Shown here: piece by piece, positions 13,087 to 24,867 of the stretch
Layout of the letters: every line of letters begins with the position of its first letter
Numbering within the stretch: position 1 is the stretch's first letter
Source: Viscum album
Lineage: Eukaryota; Streptophyta; Magnoliopsida; Santalales; Viscaceae
Length of the DNA stretch: 64,000 bases
Assembly: GCA_963277665.1 (NCBI GenBank)
Contig: OY728119.1
Span: 315,538,206-315,602,205, forward strand
Reading direction: 5' to 3'
Made by a program: the position numbers and the translations under genes
Notes under the pieces: generated by a model
What the model saw: the letters and a program-made list of their open reading frames with translations, nothing else
What the model was told of the DNA's origin: nothing
Database searches by the model: none

Positions 13087-15560
13087 AGTCGTATAAATAT
13101 TTATAATTATTTAAATATTGTTGATTTATTTATAAAAAAGTAATTAGTTTTCAATTCTAGATTAATCTTTATTTAATCTGAATAGTGATATCTACTTATT
13201 CCTATTAATTTCTCATAAATATAATCAAATCGAATAATTTTGTGGAAGAAATAAATTTGAAGATCTCATTTGGAGGAGCTAAGGAATCTATCCATATAAC
13301 ATAAGAGTACACATCATGCAACCTAAAAGGTACATGCCCTGTAATAGTGTTTTATACACAAAGAATTAATTCTCAATTAATTCATGGAGTGTTCATTTAA
13401 TAAATCTGGTGAATTTAATTGTACACCACTTGTTGACTGGGTCATCCTAGAACACATTCATCCTATGTACATGTTGTGTAAATGTCATACACTACATGTA
13501 GTCCTTTACTCACAGAAGAGCCATTTATATTCTTCCATGGCCTACTGAACAGTTTTCCATTTAACTCAGAAACCACGAAACATGTATCCCATGTACACAC
13601 TGTGTACTCCATATTTTTATGTTGCGTGGTTACACACCAAGTCCCTAGGTGTGTTCCATGGAAGATGGTGAGAAAAAATACATGTTGTGTAGCTCCAATG
13701 TATATAGTGTGAAATTCTACTAAATTGTGTATAATAAAAATCAATATTATATATTGTGCAATCCTTATTAATATGAACTTGTTTTTGGTCATTAAGATAA
13801 TAGGACATTCCATGTGATGGGTTTTAATATATAAAAATGTTTATTTAATTTTGATATAATGTTTGGATCTTCATATCATGTATGAGTCATATTACAGTCA
13901 TTACTCTAGGAACATTGAAGCTTAATACATGATAGAAAAAACATGTAATCCGTGTAATCATTAATTTTATATTACATGTTATGAAATTATGTGATAATTA
14001 ATATATCCCACATGTCTCAAGAATAAAAAAAAAATATTATAATATAGTTTGGGTGGTTTTGATGGGTACCCACCATCTCTACTCTAAGGTAAATTTATGT
14101 ACATAGTTAAATTAAAATAAATTTGTTTAATTTGTTTAAAATTATGATGAAATTAAATATCTAGGATATTAATATTAGAATTAATATTAAATAATCTATT
14201 AATTATAGAAGGTAATTAATTTATTCGAGAACAATATATCTAAAATAAGAAAGATTAATAATTGAGTGTTAATTTTATTAAATGCATAATTCTTTTCACG
14301 TATATGGATGATCCTGAGTCTAGAACAGACCATTGTATGTGATTGGTTTCATTTAATTTATTATTAAATTAAATTTTTGGCATGCATGTTATCTCTCCTC
14401 TAATTATGTAAGTGTATGTGTACACATAGTTTCTTTTATTTAAACCTCTTCTCCTTATCTATGTGCGAGTAAGAGAAAATGCAATGGATAGAACTCCCAA
14501 GATACTGGAGGTGCTTCATGTTTGGAGCTAAGGAGAAACCAATCCAAGAGATATACATAGGTTGATCGGAGGAAATTTTCCACCAGAACCTTAACTGGTT
14601 CAATGTGTTTTTCCCCCAGGTTGATGGTTAGTTCATCATCTGCTATGTAAACTTACCATTAGTAAAATCTCATGATCATTCCACTGTATTATTTTATTTC
14701 TATCACGTTGCAAGGTTTTTTCATTATAGATTTTTTTTATCACTTGAATTAATGATTTAAAAATATTTCAATATAGAACTAAAATAAATTTTATTATTCA
14801 TAAATATTATCTTTGACATAGTTAATCAATTATATAAATCCACATAATATTAACAAGAGATTAATAAATATAATAATTGTAAAATTAAACATAATGATAA
14901 AATGTCTTATTTATATATATTAATTCATTATATCCTTCCAATACTTTAGTTAAAATTGAACCATAGATCAAAGTGCTAACCATCCAAAGTTGTGGAGCTT
15001 TCAATTATTAAGAAATTGTCTCTTGAAGTTTTGGGTTGAATTAACCTAGTTCAAATCAATGTTTGACTTTCAAAGAATAAATTAGTGAAATTAAGATGTA
15101 AGAGTTGAGGAAATAAAATTTAAGGATTTTTGGATTGGGGATTCCAATCCACAGATTAGTGAATTTTGAGTTAATGTAGATGGAATTTAGAATGCCAACC
15201 TAAAACCCTTCAAATTTCTTATCCAGCCAAATTTGGGGTGATAGGAAGGGGAATATGGATCCTTGACACCATAATGTCCAAGAAATAGTATATTCCAATG
15301 TTAATTGTAAAGGATATTGGGGTTTTATAAAATAGTGGGAGATTAGTAAAAATAATATTAATTTATTGTCTAAATTTTATTAGATAAAATATTAAATCAT
15401 TGTTCATCATAGTTATATCAATAGAAATATTTTTTTTTGATACATATCACTATGATCCAGAATTTAGAAGGATAACATTTTAACCATCACAAACTTCCAA
15501 GAGTGAAAAGGTCACGTGTACGTTATCATACACCATGAAAGTAAATTATATGTTCTAGAA
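13087..15560 (+). other. Untranslated leader of copia A
   Basis: About 2.5 kb without pol or gag motifs lies between primer site and gag. Parts can be followed in element B at 56430-58860, including a stretch near 14340-14440 that recurs near 57510-57630. It carries at least five copies of a short palindromic motif of the type TTACACnnnnTGTGTA (13466, 13591, 13680, 13941 and nearby). Overlapping short frames on both strands at 13463-13813 arise from this repeat-like text and resemble no protein. Confidence 0.65.
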
Positions 15561-16032
15561 GAACAAATTCACTATTAGCCTGGTAATATGGATAGAAATC
15601 AAGAGTTATCTATCAATGAGAAAATTTTGAACAATTCTATAGAATCTCAATGTTCTGTGATATCATCCATGACCAATGATCTTTTGAAGAAACATGAGGA
15701 CATGGATGCATATAAAATGAGGTCTCACCATGAGGATCTCTATAATGGGAAGGTAAGTCATGAGAGATACGAGATCTCCAATGCTTTTTTTACAACTAAA
15801 CATGGATAATATTCACCATATAGGACTCATGTGGTCCATATTATTGGCTATATTGAATACTTAGGTGGCTTAGGGATTAAATTCCTAAATGAAATGTGCA
15901 TAGATCTCTTACTTTCCTCAGTGTCCAAGACCTTCACTAGTTTTATTGTTAATTATGTCATGAGTAATAATAAGAAGATTCTTTCGCAACTTCTTACTTT
16001 GATCTTCCAAGTGGATAATGATATGGGGAGTT

Positions 16033-16418
16033 ATAGTTTGGTTTTGGCTTAGCGGTAAGCACCCTGTAATCCTGCATGAAAAATGGGGGATCAAAACCCA
16101 TTGGGCGCAGGTATTGTAGAATTACTAAAGCAGCACTGTATCGAAGTTGCTACTATATAAATGACTATACTATAGTGGTGGCATGACACTATAGCAGCGG
16201 AGGGTACTGTGGGTGTACTGTATCAGGTGGTACTGTAGCAGTACTATTCACAGAATAGGCCTTGGGACAAAAATTTGGGACTGCATGCCATGTAATGGGC
16301 TACATTCCCACTGGGTCTTTGGGTTATGTAATGGGTCTCCCTCTACCCAATTAAAAGAGGTCTTTACTTTGCATTAATAATAAAAATGAGGCTTTGGCCT
16401 TAACCTTTCCAAAAAAAG
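16033..16418 (+). mobile_element. tRNA-derived SINE inserted in copia A gag
   Basis: The insert is flanked by GATATGGGGAGTT (16020-16032) and GACATGGGGAGTT (16419-16431), a 13-bp duplication with one mismatch. The 5' part carries Pol III A and B boxes, and the 3' end has a short A run (16411-16417). Gag reads on after the second repeat copy, which confirms the insertion point. The middle has several words of the type CACTATAGCAG / TACTGTAGCAG. Length (386 bp), structure and duplication together make a SINE the best reading. I do not recognise the named family. Confidence 0.88.
16045..16098 (+). promoter_or_regulatory. Internal RNA polymerase III promoter of the SINE
   Basis: A box TGGCTTAGCGG (16045-16055) fits the consensus TRGYNNARNNG well. 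The B box GGATCAAAACC (16088-16098) matches GGTTCGANNCC at all but two positions. The gap of 32 bases is normal. No tRNA cloverleaf can be drawn from the whole, so this is a SINE head and not a tRNA gene. Confidence 0.8.
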
Positions 16419-16659
16419 GACATGGGGAGTTTAAACAACCCATGGTTCATATGATGAATAAGAAAAGAAATAATAAGTAAAAGAGGCCCAAGACTCAGAA
16501 CACATCTAAATCTCTCAAGAAACATCCTTCCAAAAAGTGGAAGATTCACATATATGGAAAGGAAGAGGGGGTAGTTTGTCTTTCATGTGGCATACAAGGT
16601 CACTATAAGAAGAAATTCACCCCGAATGAATTAGAAGCTAAATGTGTCTTATTTCATGA

Positions 16660-18030
16660 GTGTAATCTTTCAATATCTACACATTGGGGTTTAGATATAG
16701 CTTGTGGTGCTCGTGTATATATCCAAATATATGAACTAGGTACATTTTGAAATATTGTTAGAGGATATGTGGATTTAAAAGCTGAAAACAGTGTTAGGTT
16801 GGATTCTCTAATTATTATTGACAACCACCTTTCATAGCCAATGGTAATGATATCGTGTTTAATAGATTATTATTATGTGCCAACTATTACCAAGGACATA
16901 ATTTATTTTTCATTCCTATATAAGAATGGTTTTATTTTTAGGTTTTGGAATAATATTTTTTTCTTATATATAAAAAACATATGTTATGGTATGTCACATT
17001 TAAATAATAGTCTTCGTGCATTAAATTATGAAAACCAATTATTTACATTAGATATGAATCATGTTCACCTAAATCATATAACACCCGGTTATGGTATTAC
17101 CTTTTTGGTTATGTAGACGATAAACATTAGAAAAATATCTTCCAAGATGGTTAGTTAGACAGTAATGAACTAAAACCACTTGAAAGATATCCTAATTTTT
17201 TACAAGGAAAAAATGAATGAACCGCCATTTGGTGGACATAGAGAAATAGCCACAGAGATTTTAGGATTTATACACACTGATGTGTGTGGACCATTTCAGT
17301 AGAAGTTAGATGTTCATATTTTTTCTCTATAACTTTTACTATAGAATGGAGTAGATATGGATGTGTCTATTTGAGGAGATATAATTCTGAGTCCTTTAGG
17401 AAATTCAAATAATTAAAAAATAAAGTAGATAATAAAATTGGAAAGAAGATAATAATCTTAGACCAGATTGAGGTAGGGAATATATTAACTATGATCTTAT
17501 TAAATTTTTATGGGAGTTTGGGAACCTATCTCAACTCACTCCACCATACAAACCATAGTGTAATGGTGTTAGTTAATGGAGGAATAATACCTTGTTAGAC
17601 ATGGTAAGTTTGATGATGAGTCATGAAGATCATCCATTATCTTGTTAGGTATGTGAATTAAAAAAAACAGTATACACACTAAATTGAGAACTAAATAAAG
17701 TTGAAAATGGAATTCATTTCGAGTTATTGAGTGTAAATAAAATCATTTTGTCATATACACATATATAGGGTTGCGAGGAGTTTTTTAAGGACTTATTAGG
17801 AAACAAACTAGTACCCCAGGTCACAGAGTGTATCTTTATAGGTTATCCTAAGGAAACAAAGGGATATAGCTCATACAACCCATCAGATAAGAAATTGATT
17901 GTCATTAGACAAGCCATATTTCTTGAGAGGGAGTGTATCCTCAAAAAGGATAGTGGGAGAAAGATTGAATTTGATGAAGTCGATGCTCAAGATACAGAAG
18001 AGTTGGTACAAGAACATATTCTATAGGTCC
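16660..18030 (+). pseudogene. copia A protease and integrase remnant
   Basis: Protease: LDIACGARV near 16690-16717, the plant copia form of the Asp active site (family LDTACGSHI). Pre-integrase at 16841-17116 reads DYYYVPTITKDII and CYGMSHL. Integrase: LKGKM and IHTDVCGPF near 17268-17298, SRYGCVYLRR near 17350-17380, RPD then GREY near 17463-17485, QLTPPYKP near 17532-17556, and NGVS then WRNNTLLDMV near 17563-17602. In the last motif the catalytic Glu codon (family NGVSERRN) is a TAA stop. The C-terminal part reads FIGYPKETKGY near 17830-17865 and SGRKIEFDE. This is among the best preserved pol stretches in the window, but is clearly dead. Confidence 0.88.
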
Positions 18031-18199
18031 CTATGGAATGAGTTCTTGAAACACAAGTACTGTGTAGGGTCATAATATTGGTAAGAGAATGAAAGAGATA
18101 TTGTTTTCTAGTCATTGAATATAGTGAATCGTTACTGGTTAACAATGATGAACCTCTTTCCTACAAAATAAAAATATAAATCTTAGTATATGTAAGATG

Positions 18200-19690
18200 T
18201 AAAGAAGGCATGAATTCTAAAATGGATTCCATGTATCAAAATCAAGTTGGGGTTATTATTGATAAAACATTTGATGTAAATCCTATTAGTTTTAAATGGG
18301 TATTCAAGATAAATCTTGACAAGGAATGTAAATTATATACCCATAAAGAAAAGTTAGTGGATAAAGGGTTTAAAAAGCATCAAGGACTTGACTATGGAGA
18401 AATATTTTCACCAATTTTCATATTTTAATCCATAAAAATTCTAATTTCTATAGCATCTTACCATGAATATGAAATTTGGAATATAGACATCAAAACTACT
18501 TTCCTTAATAGAAACCTATAATAAGATATCTATATTCCATAACTAGAAGGGTTTGTGACTCCATGTGATGCCAAAATAATTTTCAAGTTTCATAAATATA
18601 TTTATGAATTAAATAAAGCATCCAGTTAATGGGAATGTTCCATTCGATGATGATATATAACAATTTGGTTTTATTAATAATTAATGTGAGTCATATGTTT
18701 ATAAGAGGATTAGTGGGAATGAATTCTTTATTCTAGTTGTATATTTTGATGACAAATTACATATCAGAAATGAAATACCAATCTTATAGTATTTTAAGGG
18801 CTGGTTAAACAGGTGTGCTCTATAAAGGACTTAGGTGAAGGAGCCTATATTGTAAGGATCAAGATCTTTCTTGATAGATCCAATAGTCTTATTGGACTAA
18901 TTCAAAGTACATATATTGACCAGATACTAAAGATATTTAGTATGGAATATCCAAGAGTGGATTGGTTCCAGTGTCACGTGGAATAAATATTTTTAATAAA
19001 AATTGTCCTCAAACAATATGAGAAAGAGATAATGAGTTAGATCTAATACACTTCAACGATTGGATCAATAATGTATTCCAAATTATGAACTAGAAATTAT
19101 GTTGCGTATGCATTAAGCATGGTAGGAATATATAAAGTAGATCCTGGAGAACATCATAGGTCTGCTGTTAAGGTTATCCAAAAGTATCTGAAAATAACTA
19201 AGGATATGCTTATATTTAATAGAGGAGATGAGCAGATAGTCATCAAGGGTTATACTGATGCTAGTATTAAAATAGTTTAGAAGGATATGAAGTCATTGAT
19301 AAGATATATTTTCTGTGTCAATTGAGGATCTGTGAGTTCAAAGAGTTCAAAGAATCAAGTTGTCATTGATTATATAGTGGATTCTAAGTATATGGTTTCT
19401 TATAATGCATCCAAGGAATCCTTTTGGATACAAAACATTATTCAAGAGATCAATCTGGTACCTAGTAGTTAATACCCTATGACATTTTATTGTGATAATA
19501 CTATAATGGTGGCTCTTGAAAAAGATACAAGGTCACATTAACGGACAAAGAACTTAATCTATAAGTATCACCTCTTGAGATGTTTTTAACATAGGGGTAA
19601 AGATAAAGTAATCAGAGTTTCTATAGAAGATAATGTGCATGACCCCTTTAATAAATTCATATCTTCATAGAATCATGAGTATCAATTGAG
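18200..19690 (+). pseudogene. copia A reverse transcriptase-RNase H remnant
   Basis: The RT opens with MDSMYQNQVG and ISFKWVFKINLD (18210-18320), then VDKGFKKHQGLDYGEIFSPI to 18420. It continues past a stop with NIDIKTTFLN near 18482-18512 and YFDDKLHIRN near 18740-18770, the catalytic YVDD box read as YFDD, both Asp kept. RNase H: GYTDASIKI near 19249-19275, FYCDNTIMVALEKDTRSH near 19486-19540 and KYHLL near 19563. A purine-rich tract at 19726-19741 precedes the 3' LTR. Stops are scattered throughout. Confidence 0.87.
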
Positions 19691-19741
19691 AGCTAGAAAA
19701 CATAAGGTAATTAGCAGTTGCCTCTAGTGCAAGTGGTATTC

Positions 19742-21719
19742 TGTCAGAGTTGGTGCCTAGAACCAATTTCAATGTACTTTATGATAACATGTATTCATAG
19801 TATTGAATATTAATAAACTTTTTATCATGTCATGATATTTATTCTATGTATCATAGTATATGATATTTTTCTAAGAGTAGTTACCACACTAAAATTTCAT
19901 ATCAATTCCCTATTATGATGAGAACTCATAAGTGCCATGACAGTATTATTAAATTTATTTTTCATAGTTAGATGATGTAATTTTAAGGGATCAAATGATT
20001 TCGGCTATTAGGGGTGGAGACTTATGGGACCTTAAGGAATATTCTCATGGTGTATTCCTTTGGTAATATCCGGTGTTGGATATTATGATAATGAGACCCT
20101 CCAGTATGAAATCCACATTAATATGTGTCATTGGATGTTCCTATCTATGTATGTGTATATTGATCCTTATACATTAATTATGAGTCACATAATTTAACGT
20201 ATTAATGATGATTGTGATGACATATGTTCATGGTGAGGTCAGAATTGTTAGGTGCGACATGAGTAAAATTGTATTAATGAATAATGAGAGGTATTATTTA
20301 CCCCTTTTGTTCTTCAACAAAAGTTGATATCTTAGTCCCTTTGATTAAAATGGTATAGACTAAATAAATACGGGTCCATTGTGTTCAATAGGAAAGTTTG
20401 ATTTTTTGAAAGTTTTAAAAAAGACATCGATCACATAGGTTTATGGCACCAGTGTGCAACCTACTTGATTAGAGATATCATGACGAAGGGATTATATTAC
20501 ATAGTGAGTGTTTTTATGAGGTATTATGTCATTATAGAATTTAGATATTTATCCATGGTTGTATTGGTATGTTTCTAGCCACTAACCATGGACTTTTGGC
20601 TGCTTCTTCTAATTCCACTAAGAAAGAGGTCTAGAGGGTCACACACTAAGTCAATCCAGAATATTAGTTAAATAATATATTATTTATTTATTATTTAAAA
20701 TGATGAATAAATATTATTCCCACATAGGGTTTAATAATTATTCATGTTTTCTTAATCGCATATTTTTCATCACCAGTTATTCAAGAGAATATTATATGAG
20801 TGAAATATTTAATAAATAATTCTTTTATATTTAGTAAATATAATATTTATTTATTTATTGGATAATAATGAAGTGAAATTTATTTATTAAATAAATATCA
20901 TTATTAAAGGCCTAATAAATATTGTAATGGATTGGCAGATTGAGTTTAATGGACCAATAAGAAATAGTATATATTGAATATTATTTTATTAAATAATACT
21001 TAATTTAATTCACTATCTTAGCACATGTTGAGAAATAATAATAATATTAGTATTATTATAGACATGGCTTTCTGTAAGAATTTAAAAAAATATTAAATTT
21101 CACTTGTTCAATTACTCATTTCTATCCATATTAGTATATAAACCCAACTATATTATTTTTCAAGAGATCCTATTCATTTTTTTGTGCGCAAAAAAATCCG
21201 TAGAATCCTATTGATGCACTAGAGAGTTCCCTTCACATAGAATGATCTCAACAACAGGGAGAGATATTTCTCCACCTTCCACTCTTTAGTCTAGAAAGGT
21301 CAATATGAATCCTTTGGAATTTATTCTTCAGGTTATCAAAGGTGAACGATTCAAGCAATAAGATCTACCATGGTAGCACTCAAAGATTTCTATGATGAAA
21401 TTGGGATATTTATGAAACACGTGTGGGTCACTACTATAGGGAATATTTCCTTGATTACTACAATGTAATGATAGTAGAACATAGATTATTTATTAGACCC
21501 ATCAGAAAACAAATAATTCTCACAAGGTAATTTTTTAATTTCTTAAATTAATCAGAAACTATATGTGATGATCCTACGCTTTGTTTCATGCATTTTATAC
21601 ATTATCTATATTATTTTATTCAATTCCATTGATCATGATATTTATCATCATGCAAATATCAGATTTATCATCGATCATGATAAAAAGAAATGTTAGGCAT
21701 AACCCATCACAAGCTTCCA
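19742..21719 (+). repeat. 3' LTR of copia A
   Basis: Begins TGTCAGAGTTGGTGCC, aligning to the 5' LTR start, and ends ...AAGCTTCCA. Landmarks shared with the 5' LTR run along its length, but with many substitutions and small gaps. The preceding tract GCAAGTGGTATTC corresponds to the usual copia AAGTGGGAGATTG polypurine tract, itself decayed. Confidence 0.87.
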
Positions 21720-22260
21720 CTATGCCTGGAATAGATATATGGTCCTTGAACCAAATTCTAGATTTCTTCTAATTGTTATTATTTATTTTTGTTGTCTTTG
21801 TTTTTTGTTGTTATTGTTGTTGTTGTTTTTATTTTTATTTTTGTATGCATTCCTTAGCATAGTGTTTCACATTCCTATTATACATCCTAGGGGTCTGGGG
21901 TCTATTTTAGGTGGTGGCAATTTGGATGGGTTACTATACAAATACTATAGCAGGGCACTGTAGTAAAGATATAGTGTGAGCACTATAGAAAGTGAATTTT
22001 AGATCTGACATCAATAGGAGAACTTTAGTGGTACTTTATTTGAGAAATATAGCAGTAATATGGTTGAAAAATGCAGTGTTGTACTGTAGACATCAAATAG
22101 CAGTCATCTTGGTGAAGATTTACTACTTTGGGTTTGTCTTAGGGGTTTTTGGTTGGGCCTAAAAGGTTACAGTTCATCCATTGGGGGGGGGGGGTTCTTG
22201 ACCCAATTAGGCCTAGAGGGTGTGTGTGTGTGTGTGTGCTTGTTTTTTTACTTATACCCC
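21720..22260. repeat. Low-complexity block with SINE-like middle
   Basis: A T-rich stretch with TTG and TTTTTA runs (about 21800-21845) is followed by text with several ACTATAGCAG / CACTGTAG words (21945-22095). These words also fill the middle of the SINE at 16033. A G12 run and a TG9 run close the block. It may be a decayed relative of that SINE, but no A/B boxes or flanking duplication could be fixed. Confidence 0.4.
22183..22238. repeat. G12 homopolymer and TG9 microsatellite
   Basis: Twelve G in a row (22183-22194) and nine TG units (22221-22238) lie 26 bases apart. The intact runs suggest recent slippage, in contrast to the decayed DNA around them. Confidence 0.95.
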
Positions 22261-24852
22261 CAATGATAATGTATAATAATTATTATTATTTTAAATGATA
22301 TATATTGATGTATTTTTATTTAATAAAGAAAATATTATGGGTTTTTTGAAACATAAATATATGTATGAGAAATATTATTTAAAATGTGTATTTTAATGAA
22401 ATATTTTTTAAAAGTAAAATATAATTATTTTATAAATATGTTTGGATTAAAAATTATTATGAAAAAAAATTATAGAATTTAATATTTATTTAATTGTTGG
22501 GAATATATTATTATTTAAATCAATTATTTAGTGAATATATTATATGTTTCAAGGTGATGTTTGTATTTTATTTAAGATAGATTTTTTTAGAAATAATTAA
22601 GTTGTTTTAAATTTATTAATATATAGAATATATAATTTATTTATGTGAAATATGTGATGGTTAGAATAAAATATGAATTATAGAATTTATATAATTTTTT
22701 GGATGATATTTATGTGTGGTTAGTGAAGTGGTGTTATCATCTATTGCATTAGCATAAAAACTTATAATGAAAATTAAACCAATTTAAATTATAAAATTTC
22801 CTATTTAAGTGTTTTGAGGTTACACTTAATTATAGAATTTTTGTTTGATTGTTTCGAATTTATAATATAAAATTTAATAACTAAACTAAATTTGAATATA
22901 ATGTATAAATAATTATACAAGTCATGTCATTTATAAATTAAAATTATTAAATTTAAATAATTTATGTGTTTAGGATGTATAAAAAACAAAAAATGAATAA
23001 TTATAATATAGAATTAATAAGTTATATTAATATAAATGGGGGCTTGTGTGTTATTTAAATTGTTTCTAAATATATATATACACATATATATATAATGTGT
23101 GTACACACACATGTTATAATTATAAAAATTATAAAATGTTATACATGGGTTATTTGATATAATTAAATTAATATAATTTATTCATCTAATTTATAAAGTG
23201 ATGTTACATAATTTTATAATACCATTTTCTTAGAAGAAGTGATGTTAGGAGGTCGAATTTACGGTATGAATTGGGTTCTTGGTGATCATATTTCTTAGTA
23301 GAGCAATTACCTAGACTACCTTTTATCCATAAATTTCATCATCACACATACATATCGTGAAGTATATTTCTTGGTTTATGGACTAGAAAATAAAGGGATA
23401 AAATCTTATTATTTAACATTTATCAAGGATGTACCTAATGAATTTGATTCCTTTTTTTAATGGGATTATAGTAAAAGACCTAACATAGACTTTTTTAGTC
23501 TTATTTTTTCAATAAAGTAGGCTTATCCATTTGGGTTAGTTCTCATTATCTAATGAAATGGCGATCAAATCTTGAACAATGTGTTTGGTGAATGAAGAAT
23601 AATGTTGGATGATCAATGTGGAACTAATGATCATTTTAGAATCAATGTATGTGATTTTCTCAATATCTCTTCCCTGTGAATAGAATATAATTTATGTCTT
23701 GATGTGTTAAATATTATCCCTTCGAACAACTATTCTATTACTACTCCTATATCGATATCTCTTTATGTTTTATTATATTGTTTATATCAGTTCTATTTTA
23801 TTTCTGAAAATTATTAGGTGACTTTTTAGGGAGTGTAATTATATATGTTCATCAAAGTAGAGGTTGAGTTATAAAAAATTAATATGTTAGGTTTTTTTAT
23901 ATTTTTATTTAATTTTATTTCATGATATATATTTATGGTTTTATTTTTTATGATGTTGGGGAAAATAGTGGTATGACAATTAAGCATATGTAGTGTTGGA
24001 TATGAAAATATGGTAGAGGTATGGGAATTGATGATATTGGAATGGATAATGTGAAAATTGAAGAAATGCTATCATTTTATCATTGAATTATCCCCAACTT
24101 CCACTGATTATATAGTTTTGGAAGGTATTCTTATATTGGTCCCTTTGTTATTTACCATGTTTCTAACCTAGTTATTTAACACATATAATATATATGTATA
24201 TATGTATATTGAAGAGGTGGAATTTTTTGTGGTTATTTCAGTCCAGTTTTAAAAATAAATATTACGGGATAGTGGATGTGAATAATTTTTATAGGATAAA
24301 TTAGTATTTATATGGTTTTTTCATATTTCATACCCCTGAGATAATTCCATTAATTTCCACGTTAGATCTCATTTTTAACACACATTTTTTCTCCGTATAT
24401 AGGATTTATATTGACATTGTTCACCACCATAATATAATTCTATTGGGTATCCATTGTGCCCAACCATCCATAAATTGTTTGGTGTTATTTGAAAACATGG
24501 ATTTTACAATGATGTTGTAGATTAGGTGGATATAAAAAATATTTTATAGTGGAATTAAGTTTCATTTATGTTGGAGAATATTTAGTGGCTATTGTATTGT
24601 ATATAATTGTTCATTTCAACATTATTTATGATGTTATTGTATATTAGGTATGATATTAATGGTTTTATATATATATAAATTTTGAAATTACAAGTTTCAT
24701 ATTGGGGTGTTTCCTCCCACCATATGAGTATACCAATGGTGCTAGTTGTCTATTATAGTCTTATTGAATGCGGGATTTAAGAAATATATAATGTCTTTAC
24801 TTCTATCTAAGTAGGAGGTCTAGTAGAGGTGAGTTGTGATACTAGTGTCACA
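22260..24852. other. Unassigned T/G-biased AT-rich DNA, possibly part of a chromovirus LTR
   Basis: No protein motif on either strand. The right edge ends GTGTCACA directly before a pyrimidine tract at 24853 that looks like a minus-strand polypurine tract. By position this should be the right part of the 3' LTR of chromovirus C. Its T/G-rich plus strand does not resemble the A/C-rich start of the other C LTR at 39302, so identity rests on position only. A TA/CA microsatellite lies near 23070-23112. Confidence 0.35.
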
Positions 24853-24867
24853 ATACTCCCCACCATT
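24853..24867 (-). other. Candidate polypurine tract of chromovirus C
   Basis: On the minus strand this reads a purine-rich AATGGTGGGGAGTAT directly before TGTGACAC, the expected junction of internal region and 3' LTR in gypsy elements. Confidence 0.5.

Larger units (their letters stand above)
15588..16640 (+). pseudogene. copia A gag, interrupted by a SINE
   Basis: Gag coats the element RNA. N-terminal part: DAYKMRSHHEDLY near 15705-15745 and ERYEISNAFF near 15757-15788, matching the plant copia gag pattern AYKMWxxLxELY...RYEISKALF. It continues in IGYIEYLGGLGIKF near 15840-15880, IDLLLSSVSKTF and NYVMSNNKK up to 15976. The frame is then broken by the SINE (16033-16418). Beyond it lies the nucleic-acid-binding knuckle CLSCGIQGHYKKKF at 16577-16618. 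This is CX2CX4HX4C with the last Cys changed to Phe. The start at 15588 is the first in-frame ATG. Confidence 0.88.
11064..21719 (+). mobile_element. Full-length decayed Ty1/copia element A
   Basis: Two related ~2 kb LTRs flank a primer site, gag, protease, integrase, RT and RNase H in copia order. The LTRs begin TGTTGGA / TGTCAGA and end in CA. Flanks read tatgg before the left LTR and ctatg after the right one, so a TATG-containing target duplication is possible but imperfect. The two LTRs differ at many sites by eye, so the insertion is old. The gag is interrupted by a SINE. Element B (41625 onward) is a relative: LTRs, leader and gag can be followed in both. Confidence 0.9.

Noticed and set aside
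13463..13813. Overlapping 116- and 76-codon frames as real proteins
   Set aside because: They mirror each other on opposite strands over palindromic repeat text in the copia leader and match no family.
16045..16098. A tRNA gene
   Set aside because: A and B boxes are present but no cloverleaf forms, and the unit is 386 bp with an A run and target duplication, so it is a SINE.
11059..21725. A perfect 5-bp target duplication for copia A
   Set aside because: Flanks TATGG and CTATG share only TATG with a one-base offset. Kept as possible, not claimed.
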